The position numbers and the translations under genes are program-made. The notes beneath the pieces are model-generated. The model did not search any database. It saw only the letters and a program-made list of their open reading frames with translations, and was not told the DNA's origin. Shown here one piece after another: positions 1-10,639 of a stretch of DNA of 64,000 nt (the stretch's first letter is position 1; the number at the start of each line of letters is the position of its first letter). The DNA lies in NCBI GenBank assembly GCA_004154925.1, contig QJNS01000132.1, forward strand, positions 62,001 through 126,000, read 5' to 3'. The stretch is from Monosporascus cannonballus (Eukaryota > Ascomycota > Sordariomycetes > Xylariales).

Positions 1-127
1 ATTATTTTTATAACGTAATAATTATTTGAAATTATTTTCTTACTTTTTTTTAATTCGTTTAAAATTTACGTATTTTGCTAATAAGTAATCGTAAATACGT
101 AACAAGTTTTTGGCATTACTTATTAAG
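1..127. other. AT-rich RIP-like block at the window edge
   Basis: AT-rich sequence with almost no CpA or TpG, like the decayed transposon blocks elsewhere in the window. No terminal repeat or frame is visible here, so I assume it is the edge of a decayed repeat that starts outside the window. Confidence 0.4.
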
Positions 128-231
128 TACCCGCGGGTAATGCCAAGGACCCATTAAGTACCCGCGGGTAATTCTGACTTGCGCCAAGGACCCATGGGTT
201 ACCCATGGGTCCTTGGCATTACCCGCGGGTA
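128..231. repeat. Nested inverted-repeat cluster (26-bp arms plus 16-bp hairpin)
   Basis: A 26-bp segment at 128-153 recurs as its exact reverse complement at 206-231. Inside lies a second hairpin with 16-bp arms at 184-199 and 201-216 and a 1-base loop. The palindromic decamer acccgcgggt occurs three times between 129 and 230. This resembles the folded end of a small inverted-repeat transposon, but I find no target duplication or partner end. Confidence 0.75.
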
Positions 232-3000
232 CCCGTGGGCCGTGGGTAATTTTCGGTGGGTGGTTCCTCCCTTACCCTAGGTCTTTCTACGGTATACCAA
301 AGAGGTTAGTAAGGTACGGAATCCCGTTCTTTACCTAAATGTGCTTCTGACGATGATCCTATAGATTTTCCCTTTCCGAGAAAAGAGTTGCGACAACTTT
401 CCGACCAGAACATACGATGCCGGTCTCGGCGACACAATCTCCCCAAGACAAATAAGCCCTCCATGCGAAAATTCGTGGGCCTTCGAAGGAAGAGATTGAA
501 AATGCGGTCCGAGAGAGTGTGAGTGTACATTAAGACTAGATGGAAGTAATACTTACAAAAGTGGTTTAGCTTGGTCTCGGTAGGCAGGCGCGATATATCG
601 AAACTGGCTCAGAAAAGCATGAATCCATTACGACGCCTTATATGGTGTTCCTAATCTTTGGTCAAATTACTGTAGGCGGGCAGGATTTTACAGAGATATA
701 CGTAGGGTATAACATTACGGACGAGACAGCTATTAAGCTTTAGGCTTACTCCGTCGCTATGATTATTTAACTGACTTAATGTTTCCGGACTGCGTTAACT
801 TCTTTTCAATGATAAGGTATTAGATATATAATATTTTTCCCTTTAACCTTTTTACAAATCTATTCCATGCTGAAAGTTCGATCTACCTATTAACGGCTGC
901 ATTAATACCGAGCCTTGCGACGAGTCCATCCCTATGGACCAATGCGGTTCATTGCCGCCGAGGGACATAATGGGACTGACGATTTCATTGTTTGAGGGAA
1001 GAAGTACGCTTTCTGCCAAATGTTGAATGCGCCGGTCTGTTTCGCCGTTATGCCAACCTCCTGTATCCTGTGAGGCAAGGTGTCCAGTCAAATTACGACC
1101 GAACTAGCTTGCCCGAGAATTATCGTCCATGAAGTCAAACGCGTTTGCTGGAAGTTGGTTTTCCATACCGCTTACGTTTAACACCTGACCTTCCAAGAGA
1201 TCGCGATTAAACCAACCGGCTTGAGGATCAGATATACTGGGTTTATGAATATATTGCTTATTTGTAACAACTGCGGCAACTTTTTGGTATCATGTCCGCC
1301 AGGCATTTGGATGGGGCACATCCTGTTTGCTTCCCGAGTCGGCAGCAACGCCCTGGCTGGATGCGTTCGTCCTGTGAATCTGGGTGGTAACGGCCTTACG
1401 CTTAGGTCGGGTAGCGTAACTTTTAACGGATTAGACCTTGAGGCGCTTTGGAAGCCGGTTAACGTCTATCCATGTGTCAGTATTAAGGCTTAATCTCTGC
1501 GAAATTAATCCTTACTAGCTATTTTTATTCTAATCCGGTGGTATCGGATATCGTGCGTTGTATAAATTCGCTAATATCCGAAAAAAAAACTCCCGACAGA
1601 TTGTGCGCCTTGATGAAACCAGGAATTCCTTTTATTAAGCTGTCGAATACTGAATTAGACAAACTCAAAATCGCCGGCGTGGTAAAGGATAAAGCGCACA
1701 TGGCCTTCGAGACCCTGTTTAAGTTGTAAAGAGAAATTCGACGACGTTCTTTCTCGTCCTTTTCACTTAGGGGGCCATGAATAAACTTCAGGACGCCTCG
1801 GACACGGTTATACTTGACATGGTGAGGAATCTCTTGTCCTAGCAAATTTTTGGCCTTGAACAAGATTTCGCGAACTTCGAGCTGGCCAGCCAAGTCTGAA
1901 ATCTAATTTCGCAGTTTCTCCGTGCTGTCGGGGAAAGCGATCAAGTTGATTTCCTCCATTTTTTCAGACTGTGGCATAAGGAGGTTACTTCACGTACCAA
2001 CGTAGAATTATTGTTCATGAGCATGGCAGTCCACCAAATATTATTCCTTGATACGGAAAAAATAGTTGGAGGCAGGGGAAAGCCGCGAACGCTGTTACCT
2101 GAATTGGCAAAATTGTTCGTGCATACAGGCATGGCCGAACGTACCTTCTAAATATGGAGTAGAGCGTCAGCGAATCACCAAATGTTGCAGTACCCACGGC
2201 GGTCACCGCGGATCGATCCTCGATTAAGCAATGATCGACAATCCCCGTCGCCCCACACACTCACTATGAGGCTGCATTACAACTTGGGTAGCGCCAAAGT
2301 GTATGCCGAGCACCCTATGGGGCCATTGTAATAAACTAACGCACCATAGCGCAGAGCCGCATAATGACGCGTTTTCCGCTCATGTGCCCCGAACCTCGCT
2401 GTTGTCTACCCGCTTTAACAGTACACCGTTGTTTCCTTTACTGTCCTCTGTGTATTCGACAACAGTCGTAGTGAAAGGACTTGGGCTTATCGCCGTAAAT
2501 TACGAGGCAGTCATTGAAAATCGCGCAACTATTTCTTCCAACCATGACCTGACCCCCTTCTACAGTAGTAGTTTGGCTAAGGGGAGAGGGGTGGGGGGTT
2601 GGCCAGTTAGGGAGCATTTGAGGATTATGCAAGAACCTCAATGGTTCGCCAGGAGGGCCAGTAATATCATTTTGTCGGCGTTGGCCGCTCCGGCCTAACG
2701 TACTCGACAAATGGTATATGGCGCACTTCCGAAAGCCCATTATTCTCCTGTGCTGTTGATTTTTGGGCGGTTGATATATTAGTCCTCTCCAGAGATCCAA
2801 GGTGGAATTTAGAGTCTGCGATCTTGTGTTATGCATGGCGTCCAGTGTTCATCTGTCGTACATAAGCTGGCAACAACTATCGCTCTCTAAGTATGCAGGC
2901 GCACAAGCCGATGAATTCCATATGTTTCTGTGCCGGTTACCACCAGGGCCACGAAGCGACAAAGACGTAAGTCAGCTGAAGATGTGCATGACTTTTCCTA
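232..3000. other. Gene-poor interval, moderate GC
   Basis: Only short frames that overlap one another on both strands, such as 1221-1493 plus and 1525-1893 minus. None shows a recognisable domain, a convincing start context or fungal splice signals. Composition is mixed and not strongly RIP-like. I see no RNA gene or terminal repeats. Confidence 0.5.
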
Positions 3001-3612
3001 ATGTCTACCAGGCCGTCCGACATACAAGACCTCTGTGGTTGCAAAGCGAATGCTCTCGACGATGTTCCTCCAGAACCTGCTTCCCCAACTTCCTTAATCG
3101 GCGATGATGACCCTGTTGCTACTGATTCGAGTAATGAGTCCAATGGAGGAACCTCGCCTGACCCTTTTTACATACGACTCGAAGGTCGTCGCCAGTGTGA
3201 CACCATCCTTCGACAAACAGATATTGCCACGGATTCGACTGAGAAAATCCGCAATGCAGCCACGACTCTTCATATTCAACTTGAGGACAGAGATGTGGAA
3301 ATCGCCAAACTCAAAGCACGCATTTGCAAACTGGAAAGTGATGCTTTGCAGGAACACAAGGCCATAGAGATCTGCAAGATTCTGTTTGGCGACCTAGATC
3401 TTGACGCAATTCGGAGCCTTCTTGATAATCCCAGTTTTAAGATTGTCATAATGGGAGGAGCAGTCGCCTTCAGAAAGACTTGGTCGCCTGAAGATAACTC
3501 TGACTCCGTTACGGAAGAAGAAGATGCGCTGAACATCATCCCGGGTGAAAGGGAGTGTAATTTTGGCTCTCATAATGTTAAAAGTGGTAACCCCAAGATA
3601 GAACAAAAATAG
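3001..3612 (+). CDS. Hypothetical protein, 203 aa, coiled-coil type
   Basis: I do not recognise the family. The frame is open from ATG to TAG with no obvious intron. Residues 1-60 are Ser/Pro/Asp-rich and likely disordered. Roughly residues 75-125 form a heptad-like Leu/Ile/Lys/Glu stretch (for example LEDRDVEIAKLKARICKLES) that would make a coiled coil. A short hydrophobic segment (around FKIVIMGGAVAF) follows, then an acidic tail. There is no signal peptide. Composition is normal and not RIP-like. Codon use and absence of stops favour a real or recently real gene; the N-terminal exon structure is uncertain, and it could be the 3' exon of a longer gene. Confidence 0.5.
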   Translation: MSTRPSDIQDLCGCKANALDDVPPEPASPTSLIGDDDPVATDSSNESNGGTSPDPFYIRLEGRRQCDTILRQTDIATDSTEKIRNAATTLHIQLEDRDVEIAKLKARICKLESDALQEHKAIEICKILFGDLDLDAIRSLLDNPSFKIVIMGGAVAFRKTWSPEDNSDSVTEEEDALNIIPGERECNFGSHNVKSGNPKIEQK

Positions 3613-5801
3613 ACAATGAAAAACGCCGAACTAGTGTGGGAGGCACCAACATGAACTCGATCTTGTAAAACTATAAGGCGATGATCTGTCCCTTGGCGAT
3701 GTTCTCGCTCGAAGGCCGTGTTCTGCTTCGCCTATACTGACCCAGTCGTTGGCTCCAGGAGACAGGACGATCTTCACGCTCGCGTTATGACAAGAGCAAG
3801 TCGATTGGTGGTTGGGAACGAATTTACATCACGATAGTCCGCATTTTCCATGGCATTATGATTAAGTTTCAGTTTTCAATACAGTAATCTTTGTTCCATT
3901 TTCTCATGGCCTCAAATTGACAAATCCTCTTGCAAGGGTCCCGCTTCCTAAGACAATTCGCTACCACGGATAATGACAAGTGGATTAATGGTCTTTGATG
4001 CATCGTTGCTGCAAGGTTAAGGCGGAGCAGGATGTAGTCGATCCAGGACCAACAATTCCAACGTGCGGAAGACGCGCTGAGGACGACCGTACGACCCGTT
4101 TCTAGGACCCGACCAATAATTTACGTTTGGTGGCTGCGTCATCTGTATAGCTTGCCGTTTGTCCGTGATGCGAGCAATGCGAGCACGTCGACAGACGTAC
4201 TGGATAGGATGGGCAAGTTATCTGCAAGATTCATTTGGTCGCCAATAGATGAACCAAGATTCTCGCAAGGTTACAGCCGGACAGAAGTCCCGTTTCGGGG
4301 CGTCCGGGATTTATGACCCCCAGGCGCGTCAGTGTGCGTTGGATATACCAAGCCAGAGCGGCACCCATTATCGTGCCGGCGGGGGGTTATCTAAACGGCC
4401 GCATGTGATATTTGTGCGTAAGAACTATGACAGTTTCCCGTCGCGGCGGGTGGTGCAGAGCTTAGGAACCGGTGGTATGCAATGTGTGTCGATTAGGCAG
4501 CCATGGACGTCGAAACTCCGGATGTGTTGTCTCTGTGTTCAACTGCATATGTGGCGCATACCTTGGGGGGGTTCAATTATTGGTTTCAGACATTGCTGCA
4601 TCCGTAGAATCTATTGGGAGACTGCACTGGACTTTATCCATATAGGGCGTACAGGCCAGATGCAATTCACATGAACCACTGCATGACCTGCGATGGCATG
4701 TTGAAGTCGGGGATTATGGGGTGAAGCAGACTCGCCTGAGCCTCTAACCTTCTTATCTGGAAACAAGGAGTCAAGTCGTCCATGACTGCCTAAATGATAC
4801 CCATTGCATGCCATCAAATAAAAAAATACAGATATCACATGCGGCCATGGTGGCTTCGGCACGATACAACCTGGCCCTGGTTTAGTATATCAACGCACCC
4901 TAGAGACTTTGGGATTGATTGGCTTGTTTACGGTGAACATGTACACGCCCATGGTCTGAATGATCACTAAACGAATAGGAATCCATGCCGGAAGAACTGC
5001 CATAACTTTGCCTCGCCTGAAAGGCAAACCATGTCGAGACAAGGATGGTGCAGCAAATAATTTACCATGTTCATTTTTCGACATCCATGTTTGAGTCATA
5101 ATATCTCGCCAAGATTGCTATTAAGGTAGATATAATTGGCCTCCCGAGCCAAGACAAATATGGCACTTGACCGAACCTACCCTTTATGAGTCTCCAAAAT
5201 AAGAGCGGGAGATTGCTGGCCCATGGAGACAGGACTGGCGTGACGCAGCGGTTGGGTGCAAGCAAATTCCTCGCATCTCAGCCAATGGGATTAGGTTACG
5301 AGGATGGCGATCACCAACAGACGGACTCCCAATATCACTTCTGCATGAAATCACAGGCTCACAAGCCAAGTCGATCGTGTGATGTCGATGCGACCATCAA
5401 AACAGCCACATGTGATATCTGTACATGAACATTGTAACATCGTTTTGGCCGGCAGGCGGTACAGAGCTGACGAACCAATGATAAGCAATAGGTATCGTCT
5501 AGGCAGTCATCGAGTGTCGAAACACTGTGAAGTTTCTCACCCTGGGTAAACCTGCGGCCCGGCAGCTATGCCACCAGTTAAGGGTTCAAGTCTGTTTGGT
5601 CGCCTGGACTTTCCTCGTACCTCAGTCAAATGATGGGTATCCGGACCCTTTCGATGAGCGCTTCAAGAATATATAGGACCAGCCTAGCAAGTACACAAAT
5701 TCAGTCTACCATTCGTAACCGCGCCTGGAAGCCTGCCAAATCCTCTCCAAGTCCACCACCAAACATCTCAAAACATCTCCCTAGTACAGTAGTTTCCCAC
5801 C
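3613..5801. other. Interval without a supported gene
   Basis: Holds the three-copy diverged repeat (4398-5530) and short, unsupported frames (4249-4674, 5186-5428) that lie across those repeats. From about 5590 to 5801 the sequence looks like the promoter and leader of the next gene, with a TATA-like tatata at about 5670 and a CA/CT-rich leader. Confidence 0.5.
4398..5530. repeat. Diverged three-copy repeat (direct and inverted)
   Basis: A segment starting gccgcatgtgatattt at about 4398-4522 recurs in the same orientation at about 5402-5529 (gccacatgtgatatct), with shared later blocks such as attaggcagccat / tctaggcagtcat. It recurs in inverted orientation at about 4770-4862. Copies differ mostly by transitions and small indels. 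Identity of the repeat is unknown; it may be a decayed DNA transposon. Confidence 0.5.
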
Positions 5802-6656
5802 ATGTCTCACATCGCTGTCGACTCGATTCTACCCGCCAATGTCTACAATGGACTAATAATCGACCATGAGGCAACCGAGCGAGCAGAGCTTCTTGAACTG
5901 AAGCGCAAGCACCTCCCAGCCTTGTTCAAAATTCTCAATGCGCACGGAGTCGCCGACTTCGTCGAGTTGCACCTCTTGCACCGTCATTTTACACTTCAGG
6001 AAGGGGAGGCTCTAGTGCACAGAGCCCTTGAGGTTCCGGGGTCTGAAGATGATGTGAGCATTTACGTCGATATCGCAAAGGCAGTCGTCTGTCCCGAGTC
6101 AATCAAGTCCTCTTTGGTTCCGCTTTTATGGATGGTCTCCTCCAGCGGTAGCCTCGTCGCATACGAATATGGTCTTCGAGAAGGGGCGAAATCGCTTGAG
6201 CGAACAATGGCTGACATCTCGTCCAAAACATGGGACTCGTTCACACAAGAGTTTTCTGTCTACGTACACTTTGCAGGCATAGCAGACATCGTCTCTCTGA
6301 AGGATAGGAACTGCATCAATGGAGGAGAGTACGTCGTACCTGGTATGCGAGTACTGTTCCGTGTGCCGATGGAGGCAGTCGACCTCCAGCCAGGCAGCGG
6401 GATGCTCGAGTCCGGCTGGAAATTTGACGCCGCCGTGGAACCAGACGCAAGCTTCCCAGAGTGCACCGATGGGCACGTGACGAAGACTCGGAAAACCTCC
6501 GGAGGAACTATTGCCCATTATCATGAGACGGTGGAAGACGGGATAGATGCTTTCAACCCGAAGGAGGTTCCGCTTCTATACACTAACGCCATGTGGGCTG
6601 CTGCGAAGTCGGAGAGCCTCTGGACCTTCAGTAAGCCTATTACTGTTTCGGCTTAA
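5802..6656 (+). CDS. Hypothetical fungal protein, 284 aa
   Basis: A single uninterrupted exon of normal GC. The ATG sits in a good fungal start context (cccaccATG). The protein is soluble-looking, with no signal peptide or membrane helix. The N-terminal third is helical and contains a His-rich patch (around ELHLLHRHF, residues 56-64). The middle has a hydrophobic stretch (PLLWMVSSSGSLVAYEYG). The C-terminal half looks beta-rich with short charged loops. I recognise no catalytic motif. It resembles uncharacterised lineage-specific ascomycete proteins in style, but I cannot name a family. It is the closest intact gene to the transposon cluster that begins 430 bases downstream. Confidence 0.75.
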   Translation: MSHIAVDSILPANVYNGLIIDHEATERAELLELKRKHLPALFKILNAHGVADFVELHLLHRHFTLQEGEALVHRALEVPGSEDDVSIYVDIAKAVVCPESIKSSLVPLLWMVSSSGSLVAYEYGLREGAKSLERTMADISSKTWDSFTQEFSVYVHFAGIADIVSLKDRNCINGGEYVVPGMRVLFRVPMEAVDLQPGSGMLESGWKFDAAVEPDASFPECTDGHVTKTRKTSGGTIAHYHETVEDGIDAFNPKEVPLLYTNAMWAAAKSESLWTFSKPITVSA

Positions 6657-7085
6657 ACTTCTTACAAAGCTGTGTCGCTTTGTTAATCCAGTCCAGAAAC
6701 ATTAGCATCACGGTAGACGACCATCTGTCGTTAGTATGGGCAATTAGCCGATCTGCGATTGGTCTGGGCAGGGAATTTTGGAGGTTGATAACTACGACAC
6801 GTTGGCGTCGGTAGGGAATGGACTTTCAGGGTGTTACAGCAGCAGGCCCGGCTGGCAGGCCCAATTTGGACAACAAGGGGAATTCCTAACTATAAACAGT
6901 CCTTACCTAAATAATTAGTCTAAGCATTTTAGCATCCATATGTGAGACTCACGTCTTAACGATTTACATAAGTGACCATTCCTTAGCATCTAAAGTTCGG
7001 CTACTTGCTTCCAAATACTCTACTATGAGTTACTCCCTTTTGTCGCTCCTGCTATGCCCTCGAACCCGTCACTAGCTTATCCATC
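6657..7085. other. 3' flank of the 284-aa gene and copia target
   Basis: No gene seen. The last five bases (7081-7085, CCATC) are the left copy of the target duplication of the copia element. Its partner is 27697-27701. Confidence 0.6.
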
Positions 7086-7272
7086 TGTCGTGGAATAGGG
7101 GTATCTGTATTAGTCATCAAGCTCCACAGCACCCGGAAGAACCTTATTCCGGCGCTCCCACAGTATATAGAGAGCTTCCTAACTACCGCTCCTTGGAGCT
7201 CAATTCTAGTCAGACAATTATCACTTCCCATACTTTATGCAACCTTTTTTCGCGATCAGCCTAACTATGACA
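7086..7272 (+). repeat. 5' LTR of the copia element
   Basis: 187 bp, begins tgtcgtgg and ends ctatgaca. It is nearly identical to 27510-27696 and retains normal GC while the internal sequence is heavily mutated. Confidence 0.93.
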
Positions 7273-7290
7273 GTTATGAGCCCGGTGCTT
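7273..7290 (+). other. Primer-binding site, half initiator tRNA-Met
   Basis: The bases directly after the LTR, gttatgagccc, are the reverse complement of gggctcataac, the anticodon stem-loop of initiator tRNA-Met. Copia and Ty5 elements are known to prime from a tRNA-Met fragment cut in the anticodon loop, so this fits the copia call independently of the proteins. Confidence 0.75.
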
Positions 7291-7299
7291 TAGCTGCGC

Positions 7300-8297
7300 A
7301 AAATAATTACAATTAAATTGATCGTAACTTCTTATTTACTAATTTAAAACACCATTGCCCATCAACATATCGAATAATCCCATTCCCAAGGACGTATTCC
7401 TTAAGGATTGCTTCAGCTACTTTAACTAGTTTTTTTCCCTACGATTTAACGCTGCTTTACGCGGCGTATAACACCTTATAAACCCTGATACATTTAACGC
7501 AAATCGTTTTACGGGCCCTTAGGAAATCCTTTCGATCGAAGAATATACTGCAAAGATTAACGCCAAAGCGAAAAAGCAACATATAAAGGCATTAGCTTTT
7601 TGGGAAGGCTTTTATATTAATATTGCTTAACGTGGACCTTTTCTAAAAGGACCTAAGGAGTTACTCCCTAATGATCTCGAAAAAAAGTACGACAGGGATA
7701 TCGAACGTTTTACGGAAGCCGTACGCACAAAGTAACGGGAAGCTTCCAAAATTAATATCCGATACTGAAACATTTAAATATGGATTAACGTAATAATAAA
7801 GAGCCAGATCCTTAGGAACGCCTAAGCTGCCCTGGTCGTCCAAAGAAAAACCACGGTACAGGATTTACTTAGGGAATTAAGGGATTAATTCGCCCTTTTT
7901 TTGCTAAGTACCATTTCGACGGTACGCGAGGATTACCGTAAAGCTCTACGCCTAATTAAGGTGGGCCACATAAAGCCTGATTAATAATGTTAAACTTAAT
8001 ACGTTACTTATATTAAAGTAAAGGTATATAACCTTTAGGAAATTAAGAGAACGCTTACAGCAAAAGATTTCTTGAATACTGTAAGAAAACGTTTCGTACC
8101 AGATTAAGGGCAGCGGAAATTAATTAATCTTATTAGGGATAATTTTTTTGGCAGGCCCATAATAAACCTAAAGGAGCTTAAGGATTAGCTTTCGGCCATA
8201 CGCTATAAAAACAAATTAAGGGCCGAAACCAAAAAGCCCGGGATTTTTGTTACCATATTACCAGGATCGCAATTAAAAAAAAAAAGTACTATCGCAA
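7300..8297 (+). pseudogene. Copia gag region, RIP-degraded
   Basis: Plus-strand sequence between the primer site and the nested gypsy element, where gag should lie. Frames are short, Lys/Arg-rich and broken by TAA/TAG. I see no intact zinc knuckle. The assignment rests on position inside the copia element. The gypsy insertion at 8303 cuts this region, and it resumes at 21817. Confidence 0.5.
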
Positions 8298-8302
8298 CTT
8301 AA

Positions 8303-8711
8303 TGTGACGAGCTATACGGTTTAACCAATTATTAAACCTTAAGTCGACGGGTTTATGTTGGTAGGAGTATCGTAGGAATCTAAGCAATAAATATAGTAAC
8401 GTATCATATTTCTTAATACCGGAAATGCCTTATTACAAATAATTAGTATTAATAAATGTTGCAAGCTGAAGTTATTTAAATTATGGAATAACGAACGTAT
8501 ATATCTTTGTTTTGGCTTAAAGTGCTTAAGCGGCTTAAACCCTTAAGTTCGTTAAACCTTTTGAGCTTTTCTGCTGGCTTAAAGGGCTTAAGGTGCTTAG
8601 CGCTTTAAGACCTTTAAGCTAGTTACGTAATGTTTTTGGCTTAGGTCGGAACTAACTTTTTTGTAATTCTGACTGTTTAAAAAAAAAAGCCAAAACCGTT
8701 AAGTTATAATA
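8303..8711 (-). repeat. 3' LTR of the minus-strand gypsy element
   Basis: Homologous along its length to 21405-21811. On the plus strand it begins tgtgacgagc, and the far end is RIP-altered (aagttataata for aggtcataaca). It is preceded by the target duplication CTTAA. Confidence 0.9.
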
Positions 8712-8929
8712 CGATCTTTTTTTTCAGGATTTTTGTCCTTAAAAATTAAATTATTTATTTGTTAATTTCGGTAAGTAAATTTTTTTTTATATGCTTATTA
8801 TATTAGGCCGAATTGAAAAATCTTATTTCCGTAAACGTATTAACGTTTTAATTTTTTCAGAATATATTAAACGTTTTAGTTTTAAAATATTTTTTTATTC
8901 CCGTTACGAAAAAAAAATGCAAAATGCAA

Positions 8930-9359
8930 AATGGTTTAAGGGTTTTTAAAATATGCGCGATGCATTTATTATGGGGGTCCTTGTAACGTTTTTAGTTTTT
9001 CGGAAGCCGAATATCAAAAATTTCTTGACGAAAAGGATCGTTTAAAACATAAAAAGAAACAGGTTTGTGAAATGTTGCGTATTGCCGTTAACAAGTTAGA
9101 CCGTTTATAAAAATAAAGGCGGTTATTTCGTTGCCGTAGTTTGGAAATGCTTCGTTGCGGTATTTAGGATACGGAGGCTATGGAGGAATTTGAACGTTTC
9201 GAAAAAGAACAAGAATAGTTGGAGGCCGCCGTTGTAATTATTACGTTAGCGTAAGCCGCGGCCGATTAACCCGATATTCCGGTTATTAATTGGTCGACTT
9301 TTAATTGGGATACGCCCGTTATTATTAATAAAAATTTTTTAATAGGTGTTAGGCGTTAA
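8930..9359 (+). pseudogene. Antisense ORF of the minus-strand gypsy element
   Basis: Plus-strand frame running opposite to the host element's pol, between its 3' LTR and its chromodomain. It has a Cys-containing patch (KYARCIYYGGPC near 8955, where Y may be RIP-altered Cys), then a Lys/Glu/Arg-rich helical stretch (for example SEAEYQKFLDEKDRLKHKKK), and ends in NKNFLIGVRR before TAA at 9357-9359. The few in-frame stops are RIP-type. The tail matches antisense frames at 15921-16478 and 57920-58477. Start not defined; function unknown. Confidence 0.6.
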
Positions 9360-10241
9360 TAAGATTTTTAGCGGGTTTTTAGATATTTTCGGAATTTAAG
9401 TACTTTTTTTATTTAATTAGGTATTAAGTAAATCTGTTTTGTTTTTGTATATTAAGGATTTTTTTTACTTTATATGCTTATTCGTTTTTTATTTTTATAT
9501 CGTTTTATATCATATATATCTTAATTATGTTTGCTATTAACTTAAATAAAAAATATAAAAAATTAAATAAAATTTAACTTTTAGTAAAAATTCCAATTAA
9601 TAATTGTTTTTTAAGATTTTCTTGGCGATTTTGTATGGATTAATATATTTAAAATCGAATTTTTTGCTAGGTTACTTTATTTAAATAATTTTGGTAACGA
9701 AAAAAATTATTTCCCTTTTTTTAAAAGTTAATTTTTTTTAACTTTTTCTGATTATAATATTTGTTTATTTAATTCCGTACGAATTTTAATTCTATTTTTA
9801 TTTATTACTATAATTATCGTAATTATTTTAACATAAAAATTATTTTGATATTAATTAGACCGTTATCGCATATTTTTTTATAAACTTTTAAAATAAAATT
9901 AAAATTTAGGTTTGTAAATATTATATTAATATTTTTATAGTAATTAATATTATAAGTTAATAATGCGATTAGTAATTTCTTAACCTAATTATTTTATTCG
10001 TAATTAATATAATATTGTAAATAAATTTTTAAGGTTTAATTTGTTGTATTTATTTATTTATATATCTAAAGTGTAAATGTATTAAATAATTTATAATTTA
10101 AATTAATTTGTATTATTAAGGCTTACCAAAATTTAAATATAAATATTAATCCTTTATTTAATATGATTCTTATTAATAATCGGTATATATTAAAAATATA
10201 TCTAAAAAAATGTATGCCAGTTATTTGGCGTTTATATCCTC
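9360..10241 (-). pseudogene. Integrase C-terminal half and chromodomain, minus element
   Basis: The reverse strand matches the 3' half of the integrase of the nested element (motifs around the AEQLAYIFF and IYGL segments) and its chromodomain end (SENI.KPAKNL). It stops abruptly at 10241, at the target duplication of the inserted element. The upstream half of the integrase resumes on the other side at 16982. Many TAA/TAG stops. Confidence 0.8.
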
Positions 10242-10246
10242 ATAAT

Positions 10247-10622
10247 TGTTACGACCCGACAAGTTACGGCCTCCAGAAACGGTCGTAACGGAGAAGGCCA
10301 AGAAAACTATGTAGATCAGGTTACGTGACGGATTACCAACTTATTAGTAATAAGTTAATAAGCCGGATTACTAACTTGCTGGTGATAATCTAATTAAAAA
10401 AGAAAAATATATATATTTATTAATTTTATATTTTAAATAATTTTAACTTGTGATATTTATTAATATTAAATATTTATATTATAATATTATTACTTAAGGT
10501 ATTTTGGTATTATAAAACGTAATACGTTACTGTATTTATTATTTAAATTTTTACGATATTCTTATTAATATGAACACGCCGACTCAAGGCTTAATAATTA
10601 GTCAAACCGTTAAGCCGTTATA
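10247..10622 (+). repeat. 5' LTR of the nested chromovirus
   Basis: 376 bp, begins tgttacgacc and ends in the RIP-altered form of gccgtcaca. It has two copies of a tandem unit of about 35 bp beginning ggatta, where the 3' LTR has three. Confidence 0.93.
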
Positions 10623-10639
10623 CGCTATAAGCCTTTATT

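Noticed and set aside
1525..1893. 122-codon minus-strand ORF, with a plus-strand ORF over the same bases
   Set aside because: No domain, no start context and no way to choose a strand; left unannotated.
4249..4674. 141-codon plus-strand ORF
   Set aside because: Runs through the diverged repeat and its protein shows no coherent features; the other repeat copies are not open in the same frame.
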